From NCBI GenBank assembly GCA_002701395.1, contig NZVC01000028.1, forward strand, positions 154,460-218,459: a DNA stretch of 64,000 bases, read 5' to 3'. This document shows positions 28,039-37,265 of this stretch, piece by piece. The position numbers and the translations under genes were made by a program. The first letter of the stretch is position 1; the number at the start of each line of letters is the position of its first letter. Below the pieces are notes generated by a model. It was given only the letters and a program-made list of their open reading frames with translations. It ran no database searches and was not told the DNA's origin. Source of the DNA: Maritimibacter sp. (GTDB taxonomy: Bacteria; Pseudomonadota; Alphaproteobacteria; Rhodobacterales; Rhodobacteraceae).

Positions 28039-28943
28039 CAGCTGTCCTCGCCCCGGATGCGCGTGCGGTCGCCATAGTGAACCAGCGGCCGTTCGTCGTC
28101 GGTGAAGATCGTCAGTTCGCGCGGGTCGTCGTGGTGATCGTCATGCAGGTCGGCGCCGCCCAGCGTAAAGTGCCGCAACACCCCGCCGAACGCCTGTTCA
28201 AGGTTCTCGCGCGTAAAGGTCGTGTCGGTCGGCCCGTAGGCCAGCACCGTTCCCTTCACCAGCACGGTGCGGTCGCAGAACTCGGGGACCGAGCCAAGGT
28301 TATGGGTCGACACCAGCATCACCCGCCCCTCGTCCTTCAACTCGCGCAGCAGGGCGACGATCTGTTCCTCGGTCTTCACGTCGACGCCGGTGAACGGTTC
28401 GTCCAGCAGGATCACCTGCCCTTCCTGCGCCAGCGCGCGGGCAAGGAACACCCGTTTGCGCTGACCGCCGGACAGCTCTCCGATCTGGCGGTCGCGGAAG
28501 TCCTGCATGTTCACCCGGCGCAGGGCCGCGTCGACGGCGTCGTGGTCGGCGGCACGCGGGCGGCGCAAGAATCCCATGTGGCCATAGCGGCCCATCATCA
28601 CCACGTCCTCGACCAGCACCGGAAAGCCCCAGTCGACCTCTTCCGCTTGCGGCACGTAGGCGACAAGGTTCTCGCGCAGGGCCTGCTTTACCGTGCGGCC
28701 CAACAGCCGGATCTCGCCCGCTGCCGCCGGGACGAAGCCCATGATCGCCTTGAATAGGGTCGATTTCCCGGCCCCGTTCACCCCGACCAAAGCCGTCACC
28801 GTGCCGCGCGGGATCTCGAAGCTTGCGTGGCGCAGCGCGGTGTGGCCGTTGCGGTAGGTGACGGTCACGTCCCGCGCAAGGATGCCGCCGCCGGGACCGT
28901 CGTCCGCGATCCGCTCTGCCGGGGCCGGGGTGGTGTCGAGCAT
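28038..28943 (-). CDS. sitB: Mn/Fe ABC transporter ATP-binding protein (SitB type)
   Basis: 301 aa from ATG 28943, chosen over GTG 28964 because AAAGGA lies at good distance from the ATG. Walker [10 protein letters not shown], signature LSGGQRKRV and Walker B VILLDEP are intact. A C-terminal tail of about 40 residues is rich in His and Asp ([10 protein letters not shown]) and could bind metal. It energises SitC and SitD. Confidence 0.9.
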   Translation of the reverse strand: MLDTTPAPAERIADDGPGGGILARDVTVTYRNGHTALRHASFEIPRGTVTALVGVNGAGKSTLFKAIMGFVPAAAGEIRLLGRTVKQALRENLVAYVPQAEEVDWGFPVLVEDVVMMGRYGHMGFLRRPRAADHDAVDAALRRVNMQDFRDRQIGELSGGQRKRVFLARALAQEGQVILLDEPFTGVDVKTEEQIVALLRELKDEGRVMLVSTHNLGSVPEFCDRTVLVKGTVLAYGPTDTTFTRENLEQAFGGVLRHFTLGGADLHDDHHDDPRELTIFTDDERPLVHYGDRTRIRGEDS

Positions 28944-29041
28944 CGAAGTCCTTTCGGCAGGCACGCCTGCGTTTCTCTTAAATCATAGCCTCGCCCCACG
29001 GCCCGGAAAGCCGCCGAGCAGGTCCCGGTCCAGCGCCGGGG

Positions 29042-29944
29042 TCAGTCCGCCGCTGACGCCAGCCCGTCCGCGACGGTTTCCGACGTCACGCGCAGCAGGT
29101 CGAGATAGGTCGGAACCGCACCGTCCGCTTCGGAAAGCGAGTCGACGTACAGCACGCCGCCATAGTCGGCGCCGGTTTCACGGGCGACCTGTTCCGCCGG
29201 CGCGGTGTTGACCGTGCTTTCGCAGAACACGACCGGAATTCCGTTCTGGCGCACGCCGTCGATGACCGCGCGGACCTGTTGCGGTGTGCCGACCTGATCG
29301 GCGTTCATTGGCCACAGGTACAGCTCTTGCATCCCGAAATCCCGCGCAAGGTACGAGAACGCGCCTTCGCAAGTCACCAGCCAGCGCTGACGCTCTGGTA
29401 TCTGCGCGATGCGCTCGCGCAGCGGGTCGATCGTGTCGCGGATCTCGGCCTTATAGGCGTCGGCGTTGGCCGCATAGGCCTCGGCGTTTTCGGGATCTTT
29501 GGCCGACAGGGCGGCGGCGATGTTGTCGACGTAGATCATCGCGTTCTCGACGCCCATCCAAGCGTGGGGGTTCGACTGTCCCTCGTACGCGCCCGCGGCG
29601 ATCGGGATCGGGTCGATCCCCTCGCTTAGCGTCACCGACGGCACGTCGCCGAGGTTGGCCAGAAACTGCTCGAACCACAGTTCAAGGTTCAGGCCGTTCC
29701 AAAGAACAAGATCCGCGTCGCTGGCGCCCACTATGTCACGCGGCGTGGGTTCGTATCCGTGGATCTCGGCCCCCGGCTTGGTGATCGACACGACCTCTGC
29801 CGCATCGCCCGCGACGTTCCGCGCCATGTCGGCCAAAACGGTGAAGGTTGTCACGACCTTCAGTCGCTCGCCGTCCTGCGCGGACGCGGCGCCCGCCAGA
29901 AGCACGGCAGCGGCGGCGGAAAGGGTCGAGAGGGGGATGCGCAT
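29042..29944 (-). CDS. sitA: Mn/Fe ABC transporter substrate-binding protein (SitA type)
   Basis: 300 aa from ATG 29944 (GGGAG upstream), with a signal peptide ending ASA-QDG. Cluster A-I metal ligands are seen: His in AEIHGYEP, His in NPHAWMG, Glu in CEGAFSYLARDFG and Asp near LYVDSLS. Glu rather than His at the third site is the pattern of manganese/iron binders (SitA, YfeA, PsaA), not zinc ZnuA. First gene of a four-gene operon; a Mur/Fur-like box lies 42 bases upstream. Confidence 0.92.
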   Translation of the reverse strand: MRIPLSTLSAAAAVLLAGAASAQDGERLKVVTTFTVLADMARNVAGDAAEVVSITKPGAEIHGYEPTPRDIVGASDADLVLWNGLNLELWFEQFLANLGDVPSVTLSEGIDPIPIAAGAYEGQSNPHAWMGVENAMIYVDNIAAALSAKDPENAEAYAANADAYKAEIRDTIDPLRERIAQIPERQRWLVTCEGAFSYLARDFGMQELYLWPMNADQVGTPQQVRAVIDGVRQNGIPVVFCESTVNTAPAEQVARETGADYGGVLYVDSLSEADGAVPTYLDLLRVTSETVADGLASAAD

Positions 29945-29985
29945 CGGTTTCTCCCGTTGGCGTCTGATCGTTGATCTGATGTTAA

Positions 29986-30000
29986 TGCAAATCATTCGCA
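29986..30000. promoter_or_regulatory. Mur/Fur-type operator upstream of sitA
   Basis: TGCAAATCATTCGCA is a 7-1-7 inverted repeat with a single mismatched pair, close to the Mur (manganese-responsive Fur) boxes found before alphaproteobacterial sitA and mntH genes. It lies 42-56 bases upstream of the sitA ATG. Confidence 0.7.
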
Positions 30001-30046
30001 AACGTCAATCTACCTGCGAACGGGTTGCAACTTAGCCCGAACCACC

Positions 30047-30084
30047 AAAAGAAAAAGGCGTGCAAGCCCCGCCTGCACGCCTTT
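30047..30084 (-). terminator. Intrinsic terminator of the pqi operon
   Basis: AAAGGCGTGCA (30054-30064) pairs with TGCACGCCTTT (30074-30084), loop of nine bases. On the minus strand the stem runs into TTTTTCTTTT. It starts 6 bases beyond the pqiC stop. Confidence 0.88.
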
Positions 30085-30089
30085 GTCGA

Positions 30090-30707
30090 TTATCTTACAA
30101 GGTCCCGAGCGATCTGTTCGGACAGCCGGGTCAGGGCTGCCGCCTGCGCCTCGGCAATGGCCGAGGGCCCGTCGCCGGAAAGCGCCACCGCGATGTCGAA
30201 GATCCCGACCCGGTCCGGCAGCGGCGCGGGCAGCGATCTGGGCACGTAATCCGGGTCTTCGAAGATGTCGTCCTGCACCGGCACCTCGGACCCGATGAAA
30301 TACTGCCCCGAGATCCGGAAGGTGCCTTGGTTGGTGGCGATGAAGTTCTCGATCCGCACGTCGACCACCCCGTCCGGCGGCGCCGGCAGCGGCCACGGTT
30401 CCGGCGCGACCTTGGCCGAGGTCATCGCGTTGAGATGCCGCGTCACCGTCAGCGTCGTCGCGCGTTCCGGATCGTCGGCCCACAGACCGGAATTCGACGT
30501 CTTCACCACGCCGTTCTTGTCCTGAAACGCGATCTCTTCGTCTGCGGCATAGGTCGGCAGCGACACGGTGCGGACCAGCAGGGTCGAAACCGCCGCGCGC
30601 ACCCGCAGGTTCGACGGGGGCGAATCCACAAGGTAACGCGGCCCGCCCTCGCCACAGGCGGCAAGGGCAAGTGCCGCGATGAGGGTCGTGAGTGCTCTGA
30701 TCTTCAT
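30090..30707 (-). CDS. pqiC: PqiC-like outer-membrane lipoprotein
   Basis: 205 aa from ATG 30707, one base after the pqiB stop. Signal peptide with lipobox LAAC (ALALAACGEGG), so lipidation at Cys20 or nearby is expected. The ABC-type transport auxiliary domain (PqiC/YmbA) is suggested by YLVDSPPSNLRV and LTRHLN-type motifs. In E. coli PqiC sits in the outer membrane and contacts the PqiB tube. Last gene of the operon, followed by a strong terminator. Confidence 0.85.
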   Translation of the reverse strand: MKIRALTTLIAALALAACGEGGPRYLVDSPPSNLRVRAAVSTLLVRTVSLPTYAADEEIAFQDKNGVVKTSNSGLWADDPERATTLTVTRHLNAMTSAKVAPEPWPLPAPPDGVVDVRIENFIATNQGTFRISGQYFIGSEVPVQDDIFEDPDYVPRSLPAPLPDRVGIFDIAVALSGDGPSAIAEAQAAALTRLSEQIARDLVR

Positions 30708-30708
30708 G

Positions 30709-32574
30709 TCACCGTCCCAGAATGATCGAGTTCGGGTTGCGTTGCAGTGTCCGCGCAAGGTTGCGCACGGCTTCCGACGCTTCGCTGATGCTGCGCAGGG
30801 TCGAAAGGGTACTTGTCACCAGCCGCGAGCTGTCGCTGAACGTGCTCAGCGTCGCCTCGGCGCGCAGAACCAGCGTATCCAGTCGGGCGACCAGCGGCGG
30901 CAGGCCTGCCGCGGCGTCTTCCACGGACCCGGCCGCGCTGACGGTCGAGTTGAAGGCCTCTTCGACTTTCTCCGAGATGCCCGCCTCGCGGATCTCGGTC
31001 ACGACCTCACGCGCTTCCGCAAGCACCGCACGGGCTTCCGCGAACGTCGCCTCAAGGCTTGGCACCGCGCCGCGCACGGTATCAAGCGTTTCGTTGACCT
31101 CAGGCACGACCGACCGGATGTCCGCCAAGGTCTCGGTCACGCCCGGCAGAACGGCGCGCGTGTCTTCGGAGTTCACCAGATTGGTGACCGAATCCAGCAT
31201 ACGCTCGGCCGAGGCAAGAACCTCTTCGATTGGCAGTTCGTTGATCCGCTGGAACACGCCCTGCGCCGTGGCGTTCAGGTCCGCAAGGTCAGAATCCACC
31301 GTCGGCAGTTCCGGGGGACGGCCCTGCCGGTTCACGATCCACGCGGGATCGGCGTCGGGCACCTCGATCAGTTCCACGACCAGCTGGTTCGACAAAAGGC
31401 TGGCCGACGCAAGACGCGCCCGCAGACCCTGCACGACATAATCGTCCAGCAGCGACAACGCTTCCTCCGTCGTCGCCCCTTCACCAAGCCCCAACCGGGG
31501 CGGAGACACCGCGAGCGTCGCGTTCAGGCGGACGACCTTGCGGTCGCCGACGTCCTCGGCAACCATCGCGACGCCCGTCACCTCGCCCACCGGCACGCCT
31601 TGGAACCTTACCGCCGTGCCTTCGGACAGGCCGCTGACCACGCCGTCGAACACGGCAAGCAGTTCCAGCGTCTGCGCGGTGCCGTCCGTCAGAAGGCTGG
31701 CTTGCGCCGCCTCTTCGTCGCCGAACAACTGATAGGGCTGCCCCGGCTCGATGGGGTCGCCGCCCGACACCAGCGTGTCGAAGCTGACGCCACCCTCGAC
31801 CAGCGAGGCCAGCGAAGAGAAGTCCAGCGACACACCGCCCGACCCAAGCGTGACCGACACGCCCGAAATGTCCCAGAACCGCGTGTTCGTCGACAGCAGG
31901 CGGTCATACGGGGCCTCGACGAACGCACGGATCACAACCCCTTCGCCGTTCGGCGAAAGTTGCGGGCTTTCGACCTCTCCGACGCGGATGCCCTTGTACA
32001 GGACCGGCGCACCTGTCGCGATCGAGTTGCCGTCGCGCGCGCGCAGTTCGATGGGCGTGCCAGGGCGGGTCGGATCGACCAGCGGCGCCTCTGCCAGCCC
32101 GGTGAACCGCGTCTGGGCCGTGCCCGCCTCGCTGTCCCACGTTCCTTCGATGTAGACACCGGACAGGACGGTATCCAAGCCGCTGATCCCGCGCACCGAA
32201 ACCTCGGGCTCGACCACCCAGAATTCCGCGTCCTCGTCGAGGTAGGGAATGATCTCGCGGTTCACCCGGACCGAGACCACGACCTCTGACAGGTCATCCG
32301 AGAACGAAACCTCTTCGACGCTGCCGACAACGACATCGCGATAGCGCAGGTCCGTCTCGTCGGCGCCGATCCCCGAGGCGCTTTCAAAGCCGATCTCGAT
32401 CAGCACGCCGCGTCCGGAATAGCTTTGCCACGCCACGCCAAGGGAAATGGCCAGCGCCAAAAGGGGGACAGCCCAGATGAAAGATACGCGGGACAGCAGT
32501 CCGCGCGACCGGCGCCGGACGTTTGCCTCTGCCGGACCAGCGCCGGGTGTCGGATCCGCGTTCGGATCGCTCAT
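30709..32574 (-). CDS. pqiB: PqiB-like MCE protein (intermembrane lipid transport)
   Basis: 621 aa. One N-terminal membrane helix (about 28-50, FIWAVPLLALAISLGVAW) and three MCE domains in series (starting near GVLIEIGFESASGIGADET, GTPIELRARDGNSIATGAP and QTLELLAVFDGVVSGLSEG), then a long helical C-terminal region (about 430-610). In E. coli three MCE rings and the helical needle span the periplasm. The start overlaps the second pqiA gene by four bases. Confidence 0.92.
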   Translation of the reverse strand: MSDPNADPTPGAGPAEANVRRRSRGLLSRVSFIWAVPLLALAISLGVAWQSYSGRGVLIEIGFESASGIGADETDLRYRDVVVGSVEEVSFSDDLSEVVVSVRVNREIIPYLDEDAEFWVVEPEVSVRGISGLDTVLSGVYIEGTWDSEAGTAQTRFTGLAEAPLVDPTRPGTPIELRARDGNSIATGAPVLYKGIRVGEVESPQLSPNGEGVVIRAFVEAPYDRLLSTNTRFWDISGVSVTLGSGGVSLDFSSLASLVEGGVSFDTLVSGGDPIEPGQPYQLFGDEEAAQASLLTDGTAQTLELLAVFDGVVSGLSEGTAVRFQGVPVGEVTGVAMVAEDVGDRKVVRLNATLAVSPPRLGLGEGATTEEALSLLDDYVVQGLRARLASASLLSNQLVVELIEVPDADPAWIVNRQGRPPELPTVDSDLADLNATAQGVFQRINELPIEEVLASAERMLDSVTNLVNSEDTRAVLPGVTETLADIRSVVPEVNETLDTVRGAVPSLEATFAEARAVLAEAREVVTEIREAGISEKVEEAFNSTVSAAGSVEDAAAGLPPLVARLDTLVLRAEATLSTFSDSSRLVTSTLSTLRSISEASEAVRNLARTLQRNPNSIILGR

Positions 32575-33203
32575 TCAAACTCCTCGTCCGCGTCCCAGAT
32601 CAATCGCGGATCAAGGCTTTGTGCGGACAACATCGTAAACGCAACCGACAGCGCGAAACTTACAGCCGCAATGCCGGGGTTGATGATAGCCACGGATCCA
32701 AGCTGGACAAGGGCGGACAGGATCGCCACGACGAACACGTCGATCATCGACCAGCGCCCGATAAACTCTACCACCTCGAACAGCTTGTGCCGCTGATGCG
32801 CGTTCATCACAACCGATTTCCGCACGCCCAGCGCCAGATAGGCGATGGCGATGAACTTGCCGATCGGGATCATGACACTGGCGACGAAGACGACGCCGGC
32901 GACAAGGTAGGACCCTTGGTTCACAAGCTCGATCGCACCGCCGACGATGGTGCTTTCTTCCCTGTGCAGCAGGGTCGACGTCCGCAGCATCGGATAGATG
33001 TTGGCCGGGATGTAGACGACGATTCCCGCGATCAGCCACGCCCAGACGCGCTGAAGCGAATGAAGGTCGCGACTGCGCACCGCACTGCCGCAGCGGCTGC
33101 ACTCTTCCGTTCCGGCAGGGTGAACCAGCCCGCAGCTTTGGCAGGCGACAAGCCCCTGCCCGCGGGCGGTGCCTAGGCGCGGTTCTGTTCCAGAGATTTC
33201 CAT
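32571..33203 (-). CDS. PqiA-like membrane protein, second half
   Basis: 210 aa from ATG 33203. A zinc-ribbon-like CQSCG...CSRCG at the N-terminus is followed by four membrane helices of the PqiA domain (IPANIYPML, GRWSMIDVFVVAILSALVQLG). E. coli PqiA is one protein of about 417 aa with two such domains; here they are two genes, and this corresponds to the C-terminal domain. The ATG lies 31 bases inside the preceding gene, in another frame. Partner of PqiB in the inner membrane. Confidence 0.88.
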   Translation of the reverse strand: MEISGTEPRLGTARGQGLVACQSCGLVHPAGTEECSRCGSAVRSRDLHSLQRVWAWLIAGIVVYIPANIYPMLRTSTLLHREESTIVGGAIELVNQGSYLVAGVVFVASVMIPIGKFIAIAYLALGVRKSVVMNAHQRHKLFEVVEFIGRWSMIDVFVVAILSALVQLGSVAIINPGIAAVSFALSVAFTMLSAQSLDPRLIWDADEEFE

Positions 33204-33811
33204 ATCGTGTACCGGCACATAGCGTTGTCCTGAAGAACGGTGACGATCACCAGTCCTGCGAAAGCCCAGAAGGCCGGGCCGAAACTGACCGTCGCCAGCC
33301 CTGCGACCTTCACCAGCGCGACAGAGACGCCGACGATGAAGATCTCGGCCATCGACCACGGCCTAAGGTGTTCGGCCAGCCGAAACGCGGCGGACGCGCC
33401 GGCAAAGGGCCTGCGGTTCCGGACCAGCGGCCAGACCGTGTACATGATCGCGGCGAAGCGGGTCACCGGGATCAGCACGATCAGCATCGCCACCGCGAAG
33501 GACAGCGGCAGCATCAGCCCGGTCGAGAAGGCAAGGATCGCGTCGATCACCGAGGTGGCGTTGTGCAAACCGGCGGCATCGAGCGAGATGAAGGGGAAGA
33601 ACACGGCGCCGATCATAAGGATCATCGCCGTCAGCGCCAGCGACATCACCCGTAGGTACGCGTTCGACCGCGGCGACGCCAGCACCCGCCCGCAGCGGAT
33701 GCAGGTGGCGGTGTGATCGTCCGGGATGTCCGGTTCGAAATGCAGCGTATCGCAGTGCGGACAGGCAATCAGGGGCCGCCCGTCGATCAAGATCTTGTCG
33801 CCATCCAGCAT
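33173..33811 (-). CDS. PqiA-like membrane protein, first half
   Basis: 212 aa. Two CxxC pairs near the N-terminus (ACPHCDTLH and CIRCGRVL) form a probable zinc or iron-sulphur site, followed by four helices with FFPFISLDAAG and LRPWSMAEIFIVGVSVALVKV, the PqiA signature. It corresponds to the N-terminal domain of E. coli PqiA. AAGGAACGG precedes the ATG. It is the first gene of the pqi operon. Confidence 0.88.
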   Translation of the reverse strand: MLDGDKILIDGRPLIACPHCDTLHFEPDIPDDHTATCIRCGRVLASPRSNAYLRVMSLALTAMILMIGAVFFPFISLDAAGLHNATSVIDAILAFSTGLMLPLSFAVAMLIVLIPVTRFAAIMYTVWPLVRNRRPFAGASAAFRLAEHLRPWSMAEIFIVGVSVALVKVAGLATVSFGPAFWAFAGLVIVTVLQDNAMCRYTIWKSLEQNRA

Positions 33812-33957
33812 GTCGTGGCCGTTCCTTCGCGCGTTGCGACCCCACGCCTAAGCGGGGATCGCCAGCAATCATGCTGTCTAACTAGCGCGGTGTGCAAGCG
33901 GGTCCCGTTCGGGGGTGCACGGGGGAACGGCTGCTGTAAAAGCGGGCGAGGCCGGGG

Positions 33958-34743
33958 TCAGCTCAGCCTGCACACGAAATCCGCCGCGCCCGCGTCCAGC
34001 GGCGGGTCGCCACTGTCTTGCGTCACCGCCACGCAGGCGTTGTCGTCGCCAAGATCCGCCAGCTGCCAAGACACGCCGCCGCCCCATTGCAGATGGCCGC
34101 GCCCGATGACGCCGATCACCAGCGCACCCTCATGCGCCGCGCGCGCCGCCCGTATCCGCGTGGCAAAGGCGCGGTCCCAGACTTCCTGCGCGCGCAGGAA
34201 CCGGTCCAGCGCCGGATCTTCCGGCCCGCTGACCCCACGCCCCGCCGGGCCGCCGCCGGTCAGGTCGAATATGAAGCGGCGATAAGGCATGGGCGACGGG
34301 CGCGCGGGGGTCAGCCCCTCACGGTCCGCCTCGGGCACGCTGTCCCAGCCGCCCTTGCCGACCTCGCGCACAAGGCCCCGGCGGCAGTTCAGCCCGACCA
34401 TCGGCGTTCCGGTCGCGCGGCAGAACCGGAACAGCGGCAGGTACAATTCGGGTGGAAAGCCCCAGACCTCGCCCCATTCGGCGCGTTCAAGAAACTCGGC
34501 CTCGTCCAGCTTGCCCGCGACCCAGTCGGCCAGCACCGGGTCCAGCCGGGCCGGGAACATCTCAAAGCCCATGACCACCGGCCGCTGCGCCTGAAGCGCC
34601 GTCGCGACGTCCAACTGCCAGCGGTGGATGTCGGCGCGGTCGTGCTGTTCGCCCAGCAGGACAACGTCGGCCTTCAGCATCCGCGACAAAACCTCGGGTT
34701 CCGCCACGGGCCCCGCCCCCGGCGCGTACCAATCGCCGCTCAT
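33958..34743 (-). CDS. ChaN-like haem/iron-regulated protein
   Basis: 261 aa from ATG 34743, overlapping the stop of the HemS-like gene. VVLLGEQHDRADIHRWQLD, VVMGFEMFPARLDPVL and ALVIGVIGRGHLQWGGG are the signature blocks of the ChaN family, whose Campylobacter member binds two haems. No signal peptide or lipobox is visible, so this version is probably cytoplasmic, unlike lipoprotein ChaN. The gene ends a TonB receptor / ABC transporter / HemS-like unit, which fits a role in haem handling. Confidence 0.82.
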   Translation of the reverse strand: MSGDWYAPGAGPVAEPEVLSRMLKADVVLLGEQHDRADIHRWQLDVATALQAQRPVVMGFEMFPARLDPVLADWVAGKLDEAEFLERAEWGEVWGFPPELYLPLFRFCRATGTPMVGLNCRRGLVREVGKGGWDSVPEADREGLTPARPSPMPYRRFIFDLTGGGPAGRGVSGPEDPALDRFLRAQEVWDRAFATRIRAARAAHEGALVIGVIGRGHLQWGGGVSWQLADLGDDNACVAVTQDSGDPPLDAGAADFVCRLS

Positions 34744-35441
34744 TCCGCTGCGACCCGTTCGATGACAAGCCCTGTCTCGACCGAGTCGGGGCCAAGCGCG
34801 ACGAACCGGTCGCCGTCTTCCCGCCAGCCGGACACGGTTCCGGCCCGCAGGTGCAGGTGGAAATCCGGGGTCATCACGTTGGCGAAGCCCATGCCGGGCT
34901 TCACCGTCTCGATCCTGCCATGCCAGCTTTGTTCGCAGCCCGGATGCGCGGCGCGGATGGTGACGGCGGTGCCCTCGTCCCGCAGACGTTCCAGCAGGAC
35001 CAGCCCGGGGTCGTCGCTGAAATCCTTGGGCGCATCGCCAGCGGGACGTATCCGGGGTACGGCATCGACCGCCCGCCGCATCAGGCCGTCCAGCGCGCCG
35101 ACGACCGCGTCGGCACCGTCCATCCCGACGATGCGGAGAACTGACGCGCCCTCGGCGTCGGTGAAATCCAGCGACGGATAGACCTGCCCGCCCATCTCTG
35201 AACTGGTATCCAGTGTCACACCCGCAAGACGCGCCGCGTCGATCCGGGCGGTGTGAACGGCGCCGCCCAGCGCGATCCAGTCGCCCTCGGCCCTTACCGT
35301 CCCGACCGCGCCGATCCGCTCGTGTGTGGCGCCGTTGCCCTTCAGCACGGCCATCACGCGCTGCATATGCGGCAGGCGTCCGAGGATGTCGGCGGGTGTC
35401 GCGCCGCCCAGCGCCCAGCGGCCCTTTTCGATGTCCGTCAT
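34740..35441 (-). CDS. HemS/HutX-like cytoplasmic haem-handling protein
   Basis: 233 aa from ATG 35441 (AAAGGA upstream). MQRVMAVLKGNGATHERIGAVGTV and MGGQVYPSLDFTDAEGASVLRIVG follow the strand pattern of HemS/ChuX domains. HemS and HmuS have about 345 aa with two repeats; this is shorter and probably holds one full and one partial repeat. Such proteins accept haem after import and store or degrade it. The assignment rests on weak similarity plus context. Four-base overlaps on both sides show tight coupling to the ABC transporter and ChaN genes. Confidence 0.6.
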   Translation of the reverse strand: MTDIEKGRWALGGATPADILGRLPHMQRVMAVLKGNGATHERIGAVGTVRAEGDWIALGGAVHTARIDAARLAGVTLDTSSEMGGQVYPSLDFTDAEGASVLRIVGMDGADAVVGALDGLMRRAVDAVPRIRPAGDAPKDFSDDPGLVLLERLRDEGTAVTIRAAHPGCEQSWHGRIETVKPGMGFANVMTPDFHLHLRAGTVSGWREDGDRFVALGPDSVETGLVIERVAAE

Positions 35442-37159
35442 GCCGATTTCCTTTGTTCCAGAGAGGCGGCGCCGATGCGCCATATATGCGTGGGTTCAAG
35501 TGCCGTGGGCTCGCGGTGGGCGACGCACAGGATCGCCGCGTCGGGCAGGTCCCGGCGCAGGATCGCCAGCAGGTGCGCCTCGCTTGCGGCGTCCAGCGAA
35601 GAGGTCGCCTCGTCCAGCACCACCCAGTCCGGCCGGTGCAGCAGCACCCGCGCCAGCGCCAGCCGCTGACGTTCCCCCAGCGACAGCCCTTCAAGCGACG
35701 CCTCGCCATCCGCATCCAGCGCGCCAAGCCGGTGCGACAGACCCAGCCTGTCCAGCACATCGCGCAGGCGGTCATCGGCAATGCTGTCCGGGTCGGCGGG
35801 ATAGCAGGCGGCTGCGCGCAGTCCGTCGGAAAACAGGTGCGGGCGCTGGGGCAGGACCATCATACGGCCCTTGGGCGTTTCGATCCGCCCCTCGCCATAG
35901 CGCCACAGGCCCGAAACGGCGGCCAGAAGCGTCGTCTTGCCCTGTCCCGAATCCCCGGCCAGCCAGACGCGGTCGCCGCGGCGCACGGTCCTGTCGGGCA
36001 CCGCGTCCAGCCAGCGCCCATCGGGGGTGGCCAGCCGCAAGCCCCGGACATGCAGCGCGCCGTCGCCGCTGGGCGCCCGCTGGATGGCACAGGTCGCGGC
36101 GGGCATCGGTTCCGGGCCGTCGGTCATGCGGAACAGGTCGTCCAGGCGATGCGCGACGGCGGCGAACTCGGCAAGGTCGCGGTACGAGAATATGAACCAG
36201 CTGAGCGACGTCGTGACCCGGCTGAACGTGGACGACAGCTGCATCAGCCCGCCGAAGGTGACGGACCCCGCGAAGTACGCCGGCAGCGCGAAGAACAGCG
36301 GCACGCGCAGGATGGTCTGCCAATAGGGACGGGTGAAGATGCCAAGGATGAACTCGCGCCCGATCAGCCTGAACCAGTTCTGCCGGATCGCCTCGAACCG
36401 CTGCGACAGGCGACGGCGTTCGGCCTCTTCACCGCCGGACTGCGCGACCTCTGTCGCATTGTCGCGCAGTTGGACAAGGGCGTGCCGGAAGTCAGCCTCG
36501 CGCCGTTCCTGCCGGAAGAAGATGGATTTCAGCGGATAGCCCAGCCCGTGGGTGATGAAGCTGGCGACAAGCACGTACGCGAAGGCCAGCCAGAGCATAT
36601 AGCGCGGGACGGCGACGTCGAAGCCCAACAGGCTGAACCGCAGCACGAAGTCGGACAGCGACCACAGGATCGCGATATAGGTGACCAGCCCGACGATGCG
36701 GCCGATCAGGTCCAGCGTCTCTTGCAGCAGAAGCTCGACGTAGCGGTTGCAGTCCTCGGCGACGCGCTGGTCCGGGTTGTCGATGGCGTCGGGGGACAGG
36801 CCGGGACGCAGGTGCCAATAGGCCTGCCCGCCCAGCCACGCATCCAGCGTCTTATGCGTCAGCCGCGCCCGCCAGCGGAACCGCAGCCAGTCGCGCAGGT
36901 AGGATTGCGTCAGATTGATCCCGGCCAGCGCGCCGACGATCACGGCGAAGACCCCAAGCTCGTGCACCGCGCCGGTGACGTCCATCTGTTCGACGGCATC
37001 ATAGAACCGTCCGGTCCACGCGATCATCTGCACGTCGACCCAAAGCTCGACGAAGATCAGCGCAAAGACGGTGCCGAACAGAACCAGCCCGATCCACGCC
37101 TGCGGGCCCGAGGCGGCCAACCACGTCAGCCGCCAGATACGTTTGAGAATGTTGGGCAT
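35438..37159 (-). CDS. ABC transporter, fused permease and ATPase (YddA/SbmA-like)
   Basis: 573 aa. The N-terminal membrane domain of the ABC_membrane_2 type (WTGRFYDAVEQMD, LRFRWRARLTHKTLDAWL, NPDQRVAEDCNRYVEL) is followed by an ATPase with Walker A AGDSGQGKTT, signature LSLGERQRLALA and Walker B WVVLDEATSSLD. This class includes YddA, SbmA/BacA-related proteins and mycobacterial Rv1819c, an importer of cobalamin and peptides. Here it sits between a TonB receptor and haem-related genes, where an inner-membrane importer would be expected. Confidence 0.88.
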   Translation of the reverse strand: MPNILKRIWRLTWLAASGPQAWIGLVLFGTVFALIFVELWVDVQMIAWTGRFYDAVEQMDVTGAVHELGVFAVIVGALAGINLTQSYLRDWLRFRWRARLTHKTLDAWLGGQAYWHLRPGLSPDAIDNPDQRVAEDCNRYVELLLQETLDLIGRIVGLVTYIAILWSLSDFVLRFSLLGFDVAVPRYMLWLAFAYVLVASFITHGLGYPLKSIFFRQERREADFRHALVQLRDNATEVAQSGGEEAERRRLSQRFEAIRQNWFRLIGREFILGIFTRPYWQTILRVPLFFALPAYFAGSVTFGGLMQLSSTFSRVTTSLSWFIFSYRDLAEFAAVAHRLDDLFRMTDGPEPMPAATCAIQRAPSGDGALHVRGLRLATPDGRWLDAVPDRTVRRGDRVWLAGDSGQGKTTLLAAVSGLWRYGEGRIETPKGRMMVLPQRPHLFSDGLRAAACYPADPDSIADDRLRDVLDRLGLSHRLGALDADGEASLEGLSLGERQRLALARVLLHRPDWVVLDEATSSLDAASEAHLLAILRRDLPDAAILCVAHREPTALEPTHIWRIGAASLEQRKSA

Positions 37160-37265
37160 CAGAACCTCGCGTCGATGCCGCCCCGCGACCGCCGCGCCAG
37201 CCCGGACAGCGGTGCCCGCAGGCGCCGTCCATCCGGACCGTGCGATGTCAGCGGGGCGCCGCTGT

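Noticed and set aside
26300..28075. A single 591-codon frame that could look like a fused permease
   Set aside because: Only its last 283 codons resemble a permease; the upstream part is out of frame with the real SitC sequence. ATG 27151 overlaps the sitC stop in the usual way.
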